Part shown: in pieces, positions 20,435-32,422 of the stretch
Layout: each line of letters starts with the position of its first letter
Numbering within the stretch: the first letter of the stretch is position 1
Source: Globisporangium splendens
Lineage: Eukaryota; Oomycota; Peronosporomycetes; Pythiales; Pythiaceae
Reading direction: 5' to 3'
DNA: 64,000 nucleotides
NCBI GenBank assembly: GCA_006386115.1
Contig: VFIW01000007.1
Coordinates: 902,693-966,692 of the forward strand
Notes under the pieces: generated by a model
Told to the model about the DNA's origin: nothing
The model's database searches: none
The model's input: the letters and a program-made list of their open reading frames with translations, nothing else
Position numbers and translations under genes: made by a program

Positions 20435-22341
20435 TCACTGGATCACCAATACCGCGTTGTTCTTTTTCCTTGCCAAGTACGCAAGCCACGCACGACCTAT
20501 TTGCCGAGCCATATAGTTCCGTTTGTACGCCAGCACTTTCGCCTCGAGTGCTACTTCTTCACTCTCTTTCACGCGCAAACACCCAAGCAAGAGGAACGTA
20601 GACCATTCGTTGTTGCGTTGATACCAACAGCGCTGAACGACTAGCGCCGCATTGAATTCTCCCTCATTGATCTTGCTCAGCGCTCGGGCTGCTCTTTGTC
20701 CCAGGAACCCACGTATTAGTCGCTGCACCAGTAGAACTCGCGACAGCACATACTCGCGCTTTTGCCGCTGAGCACAAATGATGAGTCTTCGTAGGCGTCG
20801 AATACATACACTACGAAAAGTAGCTTGCACCAGTATCGCGGCAGTTTTCAACTTTTGGTACGCATGTAGTGCTTTAGCATCCTCACATACGCTTGAAACA
20901 CAGTGACTCTTCGCCGCAGTGCAAGGTAGTGGCACCTCGCTGCTCGCATGCGTTGCTGTGCCTGAATTGTTGACGCAGCTACTCGGTATCTGGCAGGGAA
21001 AACTCGAAAACGTCGTCGACGATACGCGCTCTGAACCAGTTCTGCAGCTTTCCATATCTGTCTTCGTTCCCCCCGAACTCGTGGTGGAATCTCATACTGG
21101 AGATTCCGACAAGGCGCAAGGTAAATGTCCCGCAATACGCGACTCCCAACGGGTGCAGAATCATGAAGGTGAAGAAAGCACTGTTTACCGAAGTGTCGTC
21201 TCACTTGCACTTGAATCTTTCGTGCAGCGTAGTCACGATCCACCCAAATGGCTAGCTGAGTAGTTCCCACCCATTTCGTCAGCGCCTGCGTCAGGTAGCC
21301 TCGCAAGACATAGTCGATGGCAACGCACAGTCGCTCCATTGCCGCAAGGCGCTGGTACTCTTTTCCTCGAGTTTGAAAGCGACAATGCTCGACAAACGCT
21401 TTCCACTGAACCAGCGCCATCCTTCGTTGATTGTCCTCAAACTCCAATATCTAGAGTACCACCGCACGGCGCATCTGACGACGACAGTACGCTGCACCTC
21501 CAGGCAGCTGAAAGAGGAATTTCAGAGGGAGCTGGTCACGCTCCGCTTGGATAAAAGTATGCATTCCGCTCCGCATCTGCATCTCTTCCCGTCGCAATTC
21601 ATCGATCTCTAAGCCAAGCGAGACCATGAACGAAGTGTTCACCCGCTTCGTTAGAGACCGCAAATGAGTTGAGTTCTGCTCACTTGGCTCGACAGGCGAG
21701 GTCAGAATTTCGTGAAGTCGATTTTGCTTGCACTCCGGTGTATTAATATTCTCGACTCTCTCTTCAGACTTGCTATTGGATTGACGCAACTGCTTCGCTG
21801 CTGGCGAGTGCGCTTGCTTTGGAGGCGCATCACTAATTGCTTTTGCGTGCCGTGGCCCTTTTCTTTGATTATTGCTTGCAACTACTGCAAGGCTCCCAGA
21901 TACAGGCGGCTTTGCCGATGGACTAGGTGAGCTGTGGGTCACATTCCCAAAGACTGCGCTTTCTTCTGTCAGTCCTTTTTGCTTCCACTCACTCCATTCC
22001 ATAATTTCAAGTCGATTTGCTGGCGGAGGTTTCCCTTCATCGTCGTCTCTCAAATGTCGCTTGAAATAGGCGGGTGACGAGAGCGGCATCTGCTTCGTTT
22101 TGAAGATCTCCAGCATGTGATTTGGGTGCAGCAAAGCAGAGGATGGGTGCGGAGCAGGTTCTTCTTCAACTCTAGTTTCCTCAACATCTTGGTCCGAGTC
22201 CATCGAGAGTGCACGCTCATCCATTTCGGACGTATGGAGGTTATTCGTCGTCGGATGAATCACTGGCAACGGTGTCAGCCGTGAGTTTTTGCTCATTGAG
22301 GAGCTCGCAAACGCTGGAGTAACTACTCGGAAGCGCTCCAT
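20435..22341 (-). pseudogene. N-terminal part of the IQ-motif giant gene, frame broken
   Basis: From ATG 22341 a Ser/Pro-rich, probably disordered region leads into helical IQ-rich sequence. An in-frame TAG (21451-21453) interrupts between RRAVVL and ILEFEDNQRRMALVQW, yet the same frame continues for 198 codons with IQ motifs (AARKIQVQVRRHFGKQ, AASTIQAQQRMRAA). At about 20855 the coding frame changes by one base in an AAAA run, resuming with TAAILVQATFRSV. A TGA at 20435 ends this frame. Between 20440 and 20306 the best coding appears in a third frame (KYAKKEDGTPLHQ), after which the main 16241-20323 frame begins. A 147-base intron (20452-20306) with a GTATTG donor is an alternative for this last gap. 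Confidence 0.6.
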
Positions 22342-22715
22342 TTTAAACACCCTTGATGGTGTCTACCGACTTGAGATACTTGAGGCAAGGGACATTGTGA
22401 TGCGGAAACCCTTCTCTTGATACTGCTGACCTACTGGATCTGGCGCGTTATCCGATGCTATGGCAGACGGGCGAAGCTTTGCATTGTCACCAGCTCGCTC
22501 TTCGCGGACATCCAGCGTACGATTCTTCTGACTTGCCCCCTCATGATATTTACCCAACGGCTTCTCAGACGAACCCGAGGCTTCCCATGCGATCTTTCTC
22601 TGTTGCTTCGCATTTGACTCATGCTTGGTTGACTTCTGCTGCCGTTTCTCTAAAGCCGGCAACTCTTTCCACGCTCCGTGACTACGACCACCAGTAGCGT
22701 CTCCGTATCGGTTGT

Positions 22716-23073
22716 TCACTTGATTTCGATTGTTTCCGAAGCATGGCCGTCGTGGATCTGGCCACTTTCTGGTTGCCCCGACACGGTCAGAAAGCCAAAG
22801 GCAAAGACGCATACAATTAGCGAGCAGGTACATTCCAAATCCACCGCACCAAAATGTACCTCGATGATAGACGCTGTTCTTGGTATTGCGCAGGACGCGG
22901 ATGACGTCGTTGACTGCATCCTGGCCGTATACACGCCCACCACCGTCGGAAGCAGACGTTGCGCCTGCCAGTGCCACCGCGGCGTGGAGCTCGGTGCCGG
23001 GCGACACATGCTGCGTGGCATCCAGCAGCCGCCGCTTGCGGTGCCGCGAGAGCGTCGACCGCGAGCGCTCCAT
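22716..23073 (-). CDS. hypothetical small protein (two-exon model)
   Basis: From ATG 23073 the frame reads an Arg/Ser-rich start and then VYGQDAVNDVIRVLRNTKNS. A GT-AG intron 22859-22769 (91 bases, donor GTACAT, a TTTCTGAC branch-like stretch before CAACCAG) would give exons 23073-22860 and 22768-22716 and a protein of 88 aa ending in ETIEIK. Unspliced, the frame runs to TAG 22363 (236 aa) through low-complexity sequence and would end only 21 bases before the next gene's ATG, which favours splicing. No family recognised. The leader upstream carries a CT microsatellite. Confidence 0.4.
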
Positions 23074-23082
23074 GCCTTCTGT

Positions 23083-23111
23083 TTATTTCTCTCTCTCTCT
23101 CTCTCTCTCTG
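23083..23111. repeat. CT microsatellite
   Basis: About 14 CT units just upstream of the small gene on the minus strand (GA repeats when read in gene direction). Confidence 0.8.
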
Positions 23112-24608
23112 AGTCTTACACAGAGACGCTCTCACTCATTCTCTCCCTCTCTATCCCCATTCCACACCCGCGCCGTTCGCCAGCACTAATGCACGCTCGG
23201 AGGCGTCTCTTCAGTGCGCACACGAGGTTTTTGGACTGAGTGTGTGGTTCAAGTGGGCGAAACTTGAGAGTGTGGGTGAAACTGAAAATGGGCGAAACAC
23301 AGTTGTCAACAGTTGTATTTTTGCAGCAAATTGGATAAACCCGCGTGTCAAAGTTTGGATATGCGGCAACATGGGTGGGATACAATTTCGAAAACGAAAT
23401 GTGGGTTTGTACAAAGTGGGTGGCATATGGATTATGCATGCAAATGGAGAAACTTCACTGATGTGTGCTAATGAAACACAATCGGATGAATACTCAAGTC
23501 CGTGATGATGTTCGTGCAGATAAAAGCTGAAGGAAGGAGTCTGCGTGGATGCAATTTCATCCGCAGCCATGTCAGCGCTTTCTCTGAGAGTTGGTATTGA
23601 TGGCTTTGAGTGCCGATGTGTCGCTAGTGATGGGTTCAAAACGGTCCATAAATTGTTTCTTCACCCACCAAAAGTCGGGAGAACACGGATATCGGTTCCC
23701 TCGATTAAACGACAAAAGAAGTGCACATTGGCAGCGTCCAGCCTGCTGCATCGACAGCAACTGAAAACCAATCACGCTGTTTCGTCAGATTTAGTAAGAA
23801 GCGTCCAAGCGATACACGAGCGACATACACTGCACCCCATGCAACGAGCCTGCAGAGACACATTTGTTTTCTTCTTTCTTGCTCTCCCCTCGCTTGTGTT
23901 GCGTTGTGATCCTTATGACATGATCAGCAAAGCTTATGTCGGCAGCTCTCGCAGTGTCGACGCAATCACTGTCACTCTCGATTTGCCAGCAATGAACGCT
24001 GTCCAATACGAACAGGTAATTCTACAACACATTGTATTGTGAAAGCTCGCTGCAAGACATTGTTTGGTATTTGATGGCATCAATTACATCTCTTCTGCCT
24101 ACTTATTAGCAAAGGAAGTAGACGCTATGGCAAAGAGTTTGCGATCGCGCATGTCACACTTGGTCCCATCACAGCGACCTATGTCACCCTCACCACCAGA
24201 GAAAAACAACCACAAAATAGAGTCCCTGCACAAAAAACCTCGCGTGCGCACGTCTCTATTGCAAAATACAAACTAGTACCAGTATATTGCCTTGCAAAAC
24301 GAACATCCATAGTACTCTGTGTTGTCAACGCATTACAAAAATGGCAGGTGTCCTACACAAAACGTTTGGTCTAATGTACTGACTGCCATGTCTCTCAAAT
24401 GCACTTGATCAAGTTACACACCTCACCATGTGGCGTAATCGAGCGATCCCCCCTTCCAAAGACGATGAGGTTGCTGCACCAACACAAGCGCGATCCCCCC
24501 AACCGTCGGCCATTCGGCGTTTTATCGGCGACCATCCGCACGGAGGCTTCTCGCTCCACTCCACTCCACTCCCCGCGTCCCCGTTGCATTCCCCTCCGCG
24601 AGTCCAGC
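23112..24608. other. gene-poor spacer before the LCB2 cluster
   Basis: About 1.5 kb with lower GC than the flanking genes. The longest open frame (plus, 23569-24042 from ATG) lacks domain features and shows no coding bias; I do not call it. 24400-24608 is the promoter and leader of the first LCB2 gene, with repeated CTCCACT just before the ATG. Confidence 0.45.
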
Positions 24609-26197
24609 ATGACGGCCGAGAGCGTGCCGATCGTCGCGGCCATCCTGTGCTACATCCAGTACGCCGTGCTGATCACGTTCGGCCATGTGCGCGAGCACGC
24701 CGGCCGCATCTTCGGCGGCTCGCGCTACAAGTCCACGTCGCGCCCCGGGTACGCGCCGTTGCTCGTCGCGTTTGAGAACTTCTACACGAAGCGCATCTAC
24801 CATCGCTTGCAGGATGTGTTCAACCGCCCTGTGGCAAGCGCCCCTGGTAAGTGAGACCTTGGAATTGTGCATTGACCTGCTGGTTGCTGTGCGTGTCTGT
24901 GCATCAATCGGTGAGAGGTAGCAGCAACGCTTTGTGTACTGACTGGGACGTCGTCTTGTTTGCACTGATAGGTGCCCACATTGATCTCATTGAGCGCTAC
25001 TCGCTGGATGATAACAAGACGCTGCACAACAAGGAAGGATGCATCCAGCGGTGTCTGAACCTCGGCTCGTACAACTACTTGGGCTTTGCCGACGACTGGA
25101 TGAACACGTGCAGCAAGAAGGTGTTCCCCGTGGTGCAGCAGTTCGGTTTGGCCTCGACGACGCCACCGATGGAGTTTGGCACGTCGCTGGTGCACCTGGA
25201 GCTGGAAGCGACCGTTGCGGAGTTCGTGGGCAAGCCAGCTGCCATCGTGTACAACATGGGGTATGCCACGAACGCGACGAGCATTCCGGCGCTGATGGGC
25301 AAGGGCACTCTTATCATCAGTGACGCGCTCAACCACACGTCGATCGTCAATGGTGCACGTGCATCGGGTGCCACGGTCAGCGTTTTCCGCCACAACGATG
25401 CCAAGCACTTGGAGCAAGTGCTGCGTCAAAAGATTGCGGTTGGCCAGCCACGCAGCGGTCGCGCATGGAAGAAGGTCATGGTCATGGTCGAGGGCATTTA
25501 CTCGATGGAGGGCGAGATCGTCGACCTGCGTGCGATTGTCGACGTCGCGAAGAAGTACAAGGCGTACATCTATGTGGACGAAGCGCACAGCATCGGCGCA
25601 TTGGGCAAGACCGGCCGCGGCATTTGCGAATACAGCGGCGTGAGCCCTGACGAGATCGATATCTTGATGGGCACGTTCACAAAGAGTTTCGGCGGTATGG
25701 GCGGGTACATTGCGTCTTCGCAGGAGATCGTTGACTGCATCCGCAACTCGAGTGCTGGCTCCATTTACGCGACCGCATTGTCCCCCGTGATCGCACAGCA
25801 GACGCTGACGGCGTTCAACATTATTTCGGGCAAGGACGGCACCGACATTGGTCAAAAGAAGCTCAAGGCGCTGCGCGAGAACAGCAACTACTTCCGCCAG
25901 AAGCTGCTCGACATGGGCGTGCTGACGCTGGGCAACTTTGACTCGCCGGTGATCCCCGTGATGCTGTTCCACATGTCGAAAGTCGGCGAGTACTCGCGCG
26001 AATGTTTGAAGCGCAACCTGGCCGTCGTGACCGTCGGATTCCCCGCGACGCCGCTGCTGCTGGCGCGCGTGCGCTTTTGCGTCTCGGCCGCGCACACTCG
26101 CGCCGATCTCGACGAAGCGCTCAAGGTGCTAGAAGAAGTGAGCGACATGTGCAACATTCGCTTCGACAAGAACCGTAAGAAGGCCATTCACGCGTAA
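24609..26197 (+). CDS. LCB2: serine palmitoyltransferase subunit LCB2, copy 1 (with intron)
   Basis: PLP-dependent alpha-oxoamine synthase that joins serine and palmitoyl-CoA, the first step of sphingolipid synthesis, at the ER membrane with LCB1. Exons 24609-24846 and 24972-26197 (GT-AG intron of 125 bases, donor GTAAGT) give 487 aa. An N-terminal membrane segment (AAILCYIQYAVLITFG) is followed by the family core: NLGSYNYLGFADDW, SDALNHTSIVNGAR, VDEAHSIGALGKTGRG, and the PLP lysine Lys317 in GTFTKSFGGMGGYI, the usual LCB2 form of that motif. VVTVGFPATPLLLARVRFC is also typical. The start ATG aligns with the two paralogues. It is the most conventional of the three copies and probably the parental one. 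No LCB1 gene is seen in the window. Confidence 0.93.
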
Positions 26198-29100
26198 GGA
26201 GAAGGAAGACGAACGGCTGCGGTATGTAGTTGAGTATCCCCACAAACGGGGCTGGTTGATAGGAGAAAAAGGAAATGCAGCGCATTGGCTCACAACCACA
26301 TGGTGCAAAGCACGTGGGTGCGAGTGCCGACTGCATTGCGCTGATGACGGGTGCTTGACGGAGGGTGCCTGTCCCCCTGATCCATATACACGTTCGAGCC
26401 GTTAGCTATTCTGCATTGATTAATAAATGAATGATACCTCTGTTGCTGCACCTTCGTCGTACTGCCACCTCTGCGAGATGTTGCTCCCAGAGATCACCGC
26501 ATTGATCGGATCGAATCGGAATGGAGCGGAAGCGTCAGCTGTTGCATGAGTCCAAGGCACTCAGGAGTTGCTGCTGGCAACATGGACAGCAGCAAATCGC
26601 AGGTGCTTGAAGAATGTCGAATTGAGTCGAATGATGTGGAAGCGCCACCTGCTCACGTGATGGTCTCGTGTCTGCCTTGCTGCAGGCGACTGGAAAGTCA
26701 ACTGGCGAACGTGAGGGACTGGCTCAGGCGGTGTGCAACGCACCCACTCGCCACTCATGTAGCCAGCTGAGGTGATCTCGAGCGAGCATCTGAGATGAAG
26801 TTTCAGGTCACATTGTCACTCTCTCTCTCTCTCTCTCTTGCACTGACAAAGTTTCACTACTGAGCAGTTGCGTAGACTGTATATATTATCGCAATGTACA
26901 AACATGAAGGCACTTCCGTTTACATTCATGAACGCAAACGACCGTCTCAAAGACACATGAAGCAGTCACGAGAGTTGAACAGGGTACTCATTTATATGGG
27001 CTTTACGAGTGCAAGGAAGTGCTGCAACCCATTTCCGAGTGACTTTTTTCTCCGACATGTCGTGCGTCATCGCTTGCTCGCCTTGCTTGCCTGACTGACG
27101 TCAACCATGACAACGCGACGACGGAAGGAGGAATCTGATTGCGCCTTCTTGTTCTGTGCTTCTGTCGATCTCAGGACCGTTCCCAACGGTCTGCATGCTG
27201 CGATTCTATTGGTTACCTTTGGAATGCTTATTCTGCAAAGAAAGGACTTTGTCCAGCTCTCTTCTACACATATAATATATATGTTCCAATTAGAAAAAAC
27301 ACTCGTATTGCACAAATTCAGCCAATCGCACTGAACTTGCTCCGTTTGCGTCAAACCTCTCTTGACTCACTCTCAGCAGTCTGCAAGAAGCAGCACAGCG
27401 CGATGGATTTAGCAGAGTTGAGCGATGCATTCCGCAGAGAAATGGACGACGACGTGTTTTTGATAATGATCCCGCTTGCGATGGCAATTTCGACGACAAA
27501 GCGAGTCAAAAAAAAAAAGAAGAAAAAAGTGACCCGAGATCGACTGTCGTGGAACCTGCACACGGATTTTCTTCTGTGGAAATCAGAGTCTAAGCAGCAC
27601 TGCCGAATAAGTCACGGCTGCTTCGAGAGACTCTTCTAGATTGTGGTTCCCTCCCCCGCCTGGCCGTCGATCGTCTGCAGTCTGTTCGAAGAGGCGCCGG
27701 TCACGAACCCTCATCACATGCCGGAATGCTCCAGTCACGTGCTAGCTGGCTTGCAGGGGAATCTATTGTATCACTGCGTGCGCCTTATTGCTGGGATTAG
27801 TCGCTCTGCTTTTTTTTTTGTTTTTTTTCGAACTGCTTGTCGCATGTTGGATGCGATAAACAACTCGGCGGAGCTTCAAATGGTGTTTCCAACGACGCCA
27901 TTGACAGTCGGACTTTGGCCACGAAAAGCCCTTCAATAATGAACTATCTGGACCAACAATCTTCGTGTCTAAAGTAATAATCGTTTTGCACTTGCAGGAG
28001 AGGTCGTGCGTGCTCTCGGAGCAAATGCTGACTGCTGCTATTCAAGCAGCGCAACAAGGCTCTGCAGATATTCTCTGTCGATCCGACCTGGAAAATTCCT
28101 TGCATTTCATTTTATCCAATCGGTGTCGGACAACAGGCTTGCGTGTTTTGAGTAATTCTATTGGCCAAATTGAAAGTTCTTTACAGCAAGTCGTAGCATT
28201 CGATGCAAAAGAGCAGCAGTGGGGTTGTGGCTGCATTCGTCCATAAGGGAAGGTTCCACCAGACGGGAAACGCATCCCGGAGAATCGACCGATACCGCGC
28301 GGAAATCGTTGAATCCCAACAGCAACTCGCGACGCCGCCACGAATATGTATGAACGCCATACACGCAAGGATGACGCGAATGAATACATTCGAACTCTTG
28401 TAAATGGCGGCGCTTTGTGCATTTATTGCAAAACGGCATGGACCTGCTGCGAGCCTTCACTGCAGTGGGCACTGAAGTTGGAGCAGCAAATCATTCAGTG
28501 GAAGATCGATCTGATTTTCAAGGAGGAGCTTCGATGTACCCTCTAAAACTACGAACCCGTACAAATGCATAGAATACATAGCCCGTTACAAAAATGTACA
28601 CAACGAAATTGTTTGCTGCGCAATCGAACCTTCGTCTTTTAATGGATGCGAATAATTGAGCGGTAGATTTTGCGTCGAAGACGACGGTGCAAAGTGTGCA
28701 CTACGACCGCGTTCTCAAACGCACGGACCCTGAGACGCGCACGTGTTGTCCTGATCAGAAACTTCCTGCCCGACTTTCTCTGCACACTTCGCTGTCTTCG
28801 TTTCGCGTCGTGCCATCGCGCACTTTCTTAAGATGTTGCGCCATCCATACAGCAGTGCATCGAAGGCATCTGTGACCCCAAAACACTGCGAAAAGGACAG
28901 TCCCGATCTGTCTCCTCACCCCAGCGTCCGTCACGACAATCGTGCACCAGAGACTAGAAACCTGGGGAGAAGGAAAGAGAGTGACCTCCGAGGATTTGGC
29001 AGATGGACGCCCACGCAAACGGGACCGAAGGATGAAGCTCCTGCTCCCCTTTCTCTCAAACCTTCAGGTGGGTGATGCAAGCTGCTGCCAGCACGCGCGG

Positions 29101-29249
29101 GCAGCTCCTCTCCTCTCGTCCACGCAAACTTCCTTCGCGATCTTTTCCAAGTAGCTACGCTCTCTCATACGCGCTTTCACCGCCGCGAGATCACATCTCA
29201 CTCCAGCCAGTAGCTCTTCACTTCTCCAGACGTAGGCTACTACGCTACG
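26198..29249. other. 3 kb spacer with duplicated segments, no gene
   Basis: No credible coding sequence. About 26640-27130 matches 36470-37010 in the same orientation (for example GCGACTGGAAAG followed by CAACTGGCGA, and CTGACGTCAACC near each end). The stretch from about 28350 onward matches, inverted, the upstream region of LCB2 copy 3. A CT microsatellite lies at 26818-26839 and poly-T/poly-A runs are frequent. 29100-29249 is the leader of LCB2 copy 2. Confidence 0.5.
26640..27130. repeat. diverged segmental repeat, left copy (LCB2 3' flank)
   Basis: Matches 36470-37010 in direct orientation with many substitutions and indels. It lies in the 3' flank of LCB2 copy 1, so the right copy appears to be the flank of a lost LCB2 gene. 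Confidence 0.6.
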
Positions 29250-30775
29250 ATGTCGCAGGAGCACGTGCCGACCGTCGCGGCGATCCTGTGCTACATCCAA
29301 TTCTATGTGCTCGTGGCGTTCGGGAACCTCCGCGACTACCTCTCCTCCATCTTCAGCACGCTGCGATTGATCGCCCCTGAGACGCAACCCGGGTACGCGC
29401 CGATCACCAAGAGCTTTGAGCGGTTCTATGTGCGCCACATCTACCGCCGCTTTGGCGACTCGTTTTTCCACCCGGTGGCGAGCGAACCAGGTGCCCACAT
29501 TGAGATCTTCCGACGCGTGTCCACGGATCACAACCGCACGTTCACCAGGGTTGAAGGTCCGCCGCAGCGCTGCATCAACCTCGGGTCGTACAACTACTTG
29601 GGCTTTGCCGATGACTGGATGAGCACGTGCAGCAAGGGGGTCCTCCCCGCCGTCGACAAGTTCGCGCTCGCGGCCACAACACCACCGATGGAGTTTGGTA
29701 CTTCCTCTGTGCACGTGGAACTCGAAGCCACGGTCGCCGAATTCGTGGGCAAACCTGCCGCGCTCGTGTACAACATGGGGTATGGAACAAACGCGACGAC
29801 TATCCCGGCTTTGATGGGCAAAGGCACGCTCCTGGTCAGTGACGCGCTCAACCACGCGTCGATCGTCAATGGTGCGCGTTCCTCTGGAGCCACGATCGCC
29901 GTCTTCTGCCACAATGACATGAAGGATCTCGAGAAAGTGCTGCGCCGCAAGATCGCGGAGGGCCAGCCGCGTACCCACCGTCCTTGGAAGAAGGTGTGGG
30001 TTGCCGTCGAGGGGATCTACTCGATGGAGGGCGAGATCGTGGACTTGCGATCCGTGGTGGACCTCGCCAAGAAGTACAAGGCGTACGTGTACGTGGACGA
30101 AGCTCACAGCATCGGCGCACTGGGCAAGACTGGCCGCGGTGTCTGTGAGTACACGGGCGTCGACCCGAGCGAAGTGGATGTCTTGATGGGCACGTTCAGC
30201 AAGTGTGTCGGCGGGATGGGCGGCTACATTGCCGCATCACAGGAAGTGATTGACCATGTACGCTCGTCGAGCTCGGGGACGTCGTACGCCATGGGGCTGT
30301 CTCCGATCGTGGCCCAGCAGATCCTGACAGCGTTTAAGATCATCGCGGGCAAGGACGGCACCAACATCGGCCAAACGAAGCTGACGGCGCTGCGCGAGAA
30401 CAGCAACTACTTCCGCCAGAAGCTCATGGACATGGGCGTGATCACACTCGGCGACTTTGATTCACCCGTAATCCCCGTCATGATCTTCCACTTGTCCAAG
30501 GTGCGCGAATTCCACTTGCAGTGCCTGGAGCGCAACTTGGCCGTCGTGACCGTCGGGTTTCCCGGCACGCCACTGCTGCTCGCGCGAGTCCGCTTCTGCA
30601 TTTCGGCCGCACATACGCGTAAGGATTTGGACGAAGCGCTTGAGGTTGTGAAGGAAGTGAGCGACTTGTGCGCCATCCGCTTCGAGAAGAGCAAAGCCAA
30701 GCACAAGAAGATCGTATAAGCTCCGAGAAATACTAAAAATGACAAAATATAAGAACCACGCATTGTGTGCTCGCG
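28350..30775 (+). repeat. inverted repeat, left arm (LCB2 copy 2 and flanks)
   Basis: Sequence before and after LCB2 copy 2 pairs, inverted, with that around copy 3. Upstream both have CTGTCTCCTCA, CTTCGCGATCTTTT and AGTAGCTACGCTCTCTCA. Downstream TAAGAACCACGCATTGTG at about 30749 pairs with its complement at about 33613. Ends are approximate. Confidence 0.7.
29250..30719 (+). CDS. serine palmitoyltransferase LCB2-like, copy 2 (intronless)
   Basis: 489 aa without an intron; the position of the copy 1 intron (after the residues APG/EPG) is closed exactly. All family landmarks are present: a membrane segment near the N-terminus, NLGSYNYLGFADDW, SDALNHASIVNGAR, VDEAHSIGALGKTGRG, and the PLP lysine Lys318, here in GTFSKCVGGMGGYI instead of TKSFGG. 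The catalytic residues are therefore kept while the loop around the lysine has changed. The exact intron loss suggests origin through a reverse-transcribed message, or gene conversion by one. It should act at the ER in sphingoid base synthesis; whether it pairs with LCB1 or has shifted substrate is unknown. Confidence 0.9.
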   Translation: MSQEHVPTVAAILCYIQFYVLVAFGNLRDYLSSIFSTLRLIAPETQPGYAPITKSFERFYVRHIYRRFGDSFFHPVASEPGAHIEIFRRVSTDHNRTFTRVEGPPQRCINLGSYNYLGFADDWMSTCSKGVLPAVDKFALAATTPPMEFGTSSVHVELEATVAEFVGKPAALVYNMGYGTNATTIPALMGKGTLLVSDALNHASIVNGARSSGATIAVFCHNDMKDLEKVLRRKIAEGQPRTHRPWKKVWVAVEGIYSMEGEIVDLRSVVDLAKKYKAYVYVDEAHSIGALGKTGRGVCEYTGVDPSEVDVLMGTFSKCVGGMGGYIAASQEVIDHVRSSSSGTSYAMGLSPIVAQQILTAFKIIAGKDGTNIGQTKLTALRENSNYFRQKLMDMGVITLGDFDSPVIPVMIFHLSKVREFHLQCLERNLAVVTVGFPGTPLLLARVRFCISAAHTRKDLDEALEVVKEVSDLCAIRFEKSKAKHKKIV

Positions 30776-32422
30776 AGCATCATCCAGATTGACGTTTGGC
30801 ACACCTGATCGCACTGGTACGAAAGTTTGTGCATCGCGACAAGAATTGCGTTTTTTGCACGAGGTAAATAACACATAATCGCATCGCACTCTTGGAGGTG
30901 CTTGCACACACAAAGGACAACTGCAACCACCGTACACACATTTCATGATCGAGTCACACACACACACACACGCGGTTCTCTCCCCCCCTTCTGGTCGCGC
31001 TCTGTTTGGCGCTCTCTTCGCTCATTTCTGTTGTTTTGTGCGGACGAGGAAAAAAAAAAAAGCTACCTGCAGTTCTGTGGACGAGAAGCATGCTATTTGC
31101 TGTCAATTACAACGGTTACTGTGTGCACATATCTCCGCAATGCATAAAGCATTGGCGAATAAGCGAACTCACTGCTAGGAGTGACTGCAAATGAGTCCAC
31201 TTATCTGCAGTCGGACATTTTGAGACCCACACAAACTTTCAGTCACTTTCAGACAGAAGTGCGAGTCGACATGGACACGACTTTCGACAATCACAATTGC
31301 ATTCTGTATCTTCCATAATGCAACCAAATCAATACATTGCAATTATGACTGCAATGAATTTACTCGTTTCTGCATCATCGATTTTTCCTTTTCACCACGA
31401 CGACAAACAGGCATTTAATACGTGAGACCATTTAAACCAAAAGCATCTTTAACCCGTTTTGAGGTTTTATGTTTTGGAGTTGCTCGAGTGAATTCAGGCT
31501 TTTCTCCTTGATTTGGAGAAAGCAAACAAACAAACAAATCATGCGTCCTCACCTAGAGGACTCAGTCCCTGCAAAGTGGTTGGAATGCTCTCCGTACCGA
31601 CACGGATATTCGCACAGCACGCTGCTCAAGACGTGCACGCCGGACACTGGCTAAACAAGTCCGAGCGCAGAAGAACAAATTCTTCAGGTATCGTGCGCTC
31701 GCCCCGTCGTTACGTAGCTGAAACGATGCAAACCCGAGTACACAGTCCCCGTGTCAGCTTGGCTCGATCTGTCGTCTGGCGTTCCATGAATTTCATGCTG
31801 CAGCATACACCTGCTTCGTGATGTTCGCTGTGTCATCAGGTTGGTGTTGGTGCTGGTATCTGTGCCATGTTAAGTTCGCAGTGACTATGAGTGATGTAAT
31901 CAAGTTGAAGTTGGCTCTAGTCGTGTTGAGTTCGGATCGGTATCGCGTAAAGCTCGTATCGACCATGACTGATGGTAACTAACCGCACATCCTTGACACA
32001 CCGACTGTCGTCAGATGCTACCGTCCCGATCCACATAGAAGGAGCGAGCAAGAGTCATCAACCCTCTCAAAAGCTGACACACCAGATGACTAACGAACCC
32101 CGAGTTCGCATTCAGCGACCAAGGTAAAAGCGACTTTCTGGGAAAGACACTCCGAGTGAGGTCTCTCTTCAATCCCAGTCCACGTCCACTCCAGAAGAGT
32201 GCTCGGAAATGCACACGCCCAGTCCGCGCTGTGCTTCAATAGGGAGTGCACCCTTGTGACTTTGCCTTGCGGCTCACGCGAACCCTCCTTGATTGTGCGC
32301 TTCGTTTCCGCTTCCTCACTTCAGCATTCGCCTCCGAGCACGCAAGCGACAACAGACACCCGACTGTACTTCCACCACCCTTCACCACCGACTATATCCG
32401 CCTTCATAACTCAACTCCCAGC
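30720..32422. other. spacer and promoter of the secreted-protein gene
   Basis: 1.7 kb without a convincing gene. It contains a CA microsatellite (about 30955-30971) and poly-A runs. 31933-32422 is the part shared almost perfectly with the region before the second secreted-protein gene, so the promoter and 5' leader lie there. A short frame around 31540-31654 has no recognised features. Confidence 0.5.

Noticed and set aside
13358..21453. Genetic-code change making TAG or TGA sense codons
   Set aside because: Intact genes in the window end normally at TAG (GMP synthase, ARP1), TGA (MFS 1) and TAA (MFS 2), with no conserved sequence after them.
21440..21500. Short intron removing the TAG at 21451
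   Set aside because: Acceptor CTCTAG exists, but no donor gives a length that keeps the frame on both sides.
23545..24042. 165-codon plus-strand frame in the spacer before LCB2
   Set aside because: Begins with GTG, no domain, no coding bias and no conservation clue; the first ATG leaves a shorter frame.
24797..26095. 432-codon minus-strand frame over LCB2 copy 1 and similar ones over copies 2 and 3
   Set aside because: Antisense of conserved coding DNA; its His/Arg/Asp-rich composition and lack of family features mark it as a shadow.
27139..27639. 166-codon frame with a long Lys run
   Set aside because: The Lys run is a poly-A tract; the rest has no recognisable features and lies in a decayed spacer.
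28042..28472. Minus-strand frames whose text resembles plus-strand frames at 35.6-35.9 kb
   Set aside because: The similarity is explained by the inverted repeat arms at DNA level; frames differ between the two and carry stops, so I do not call a gene.
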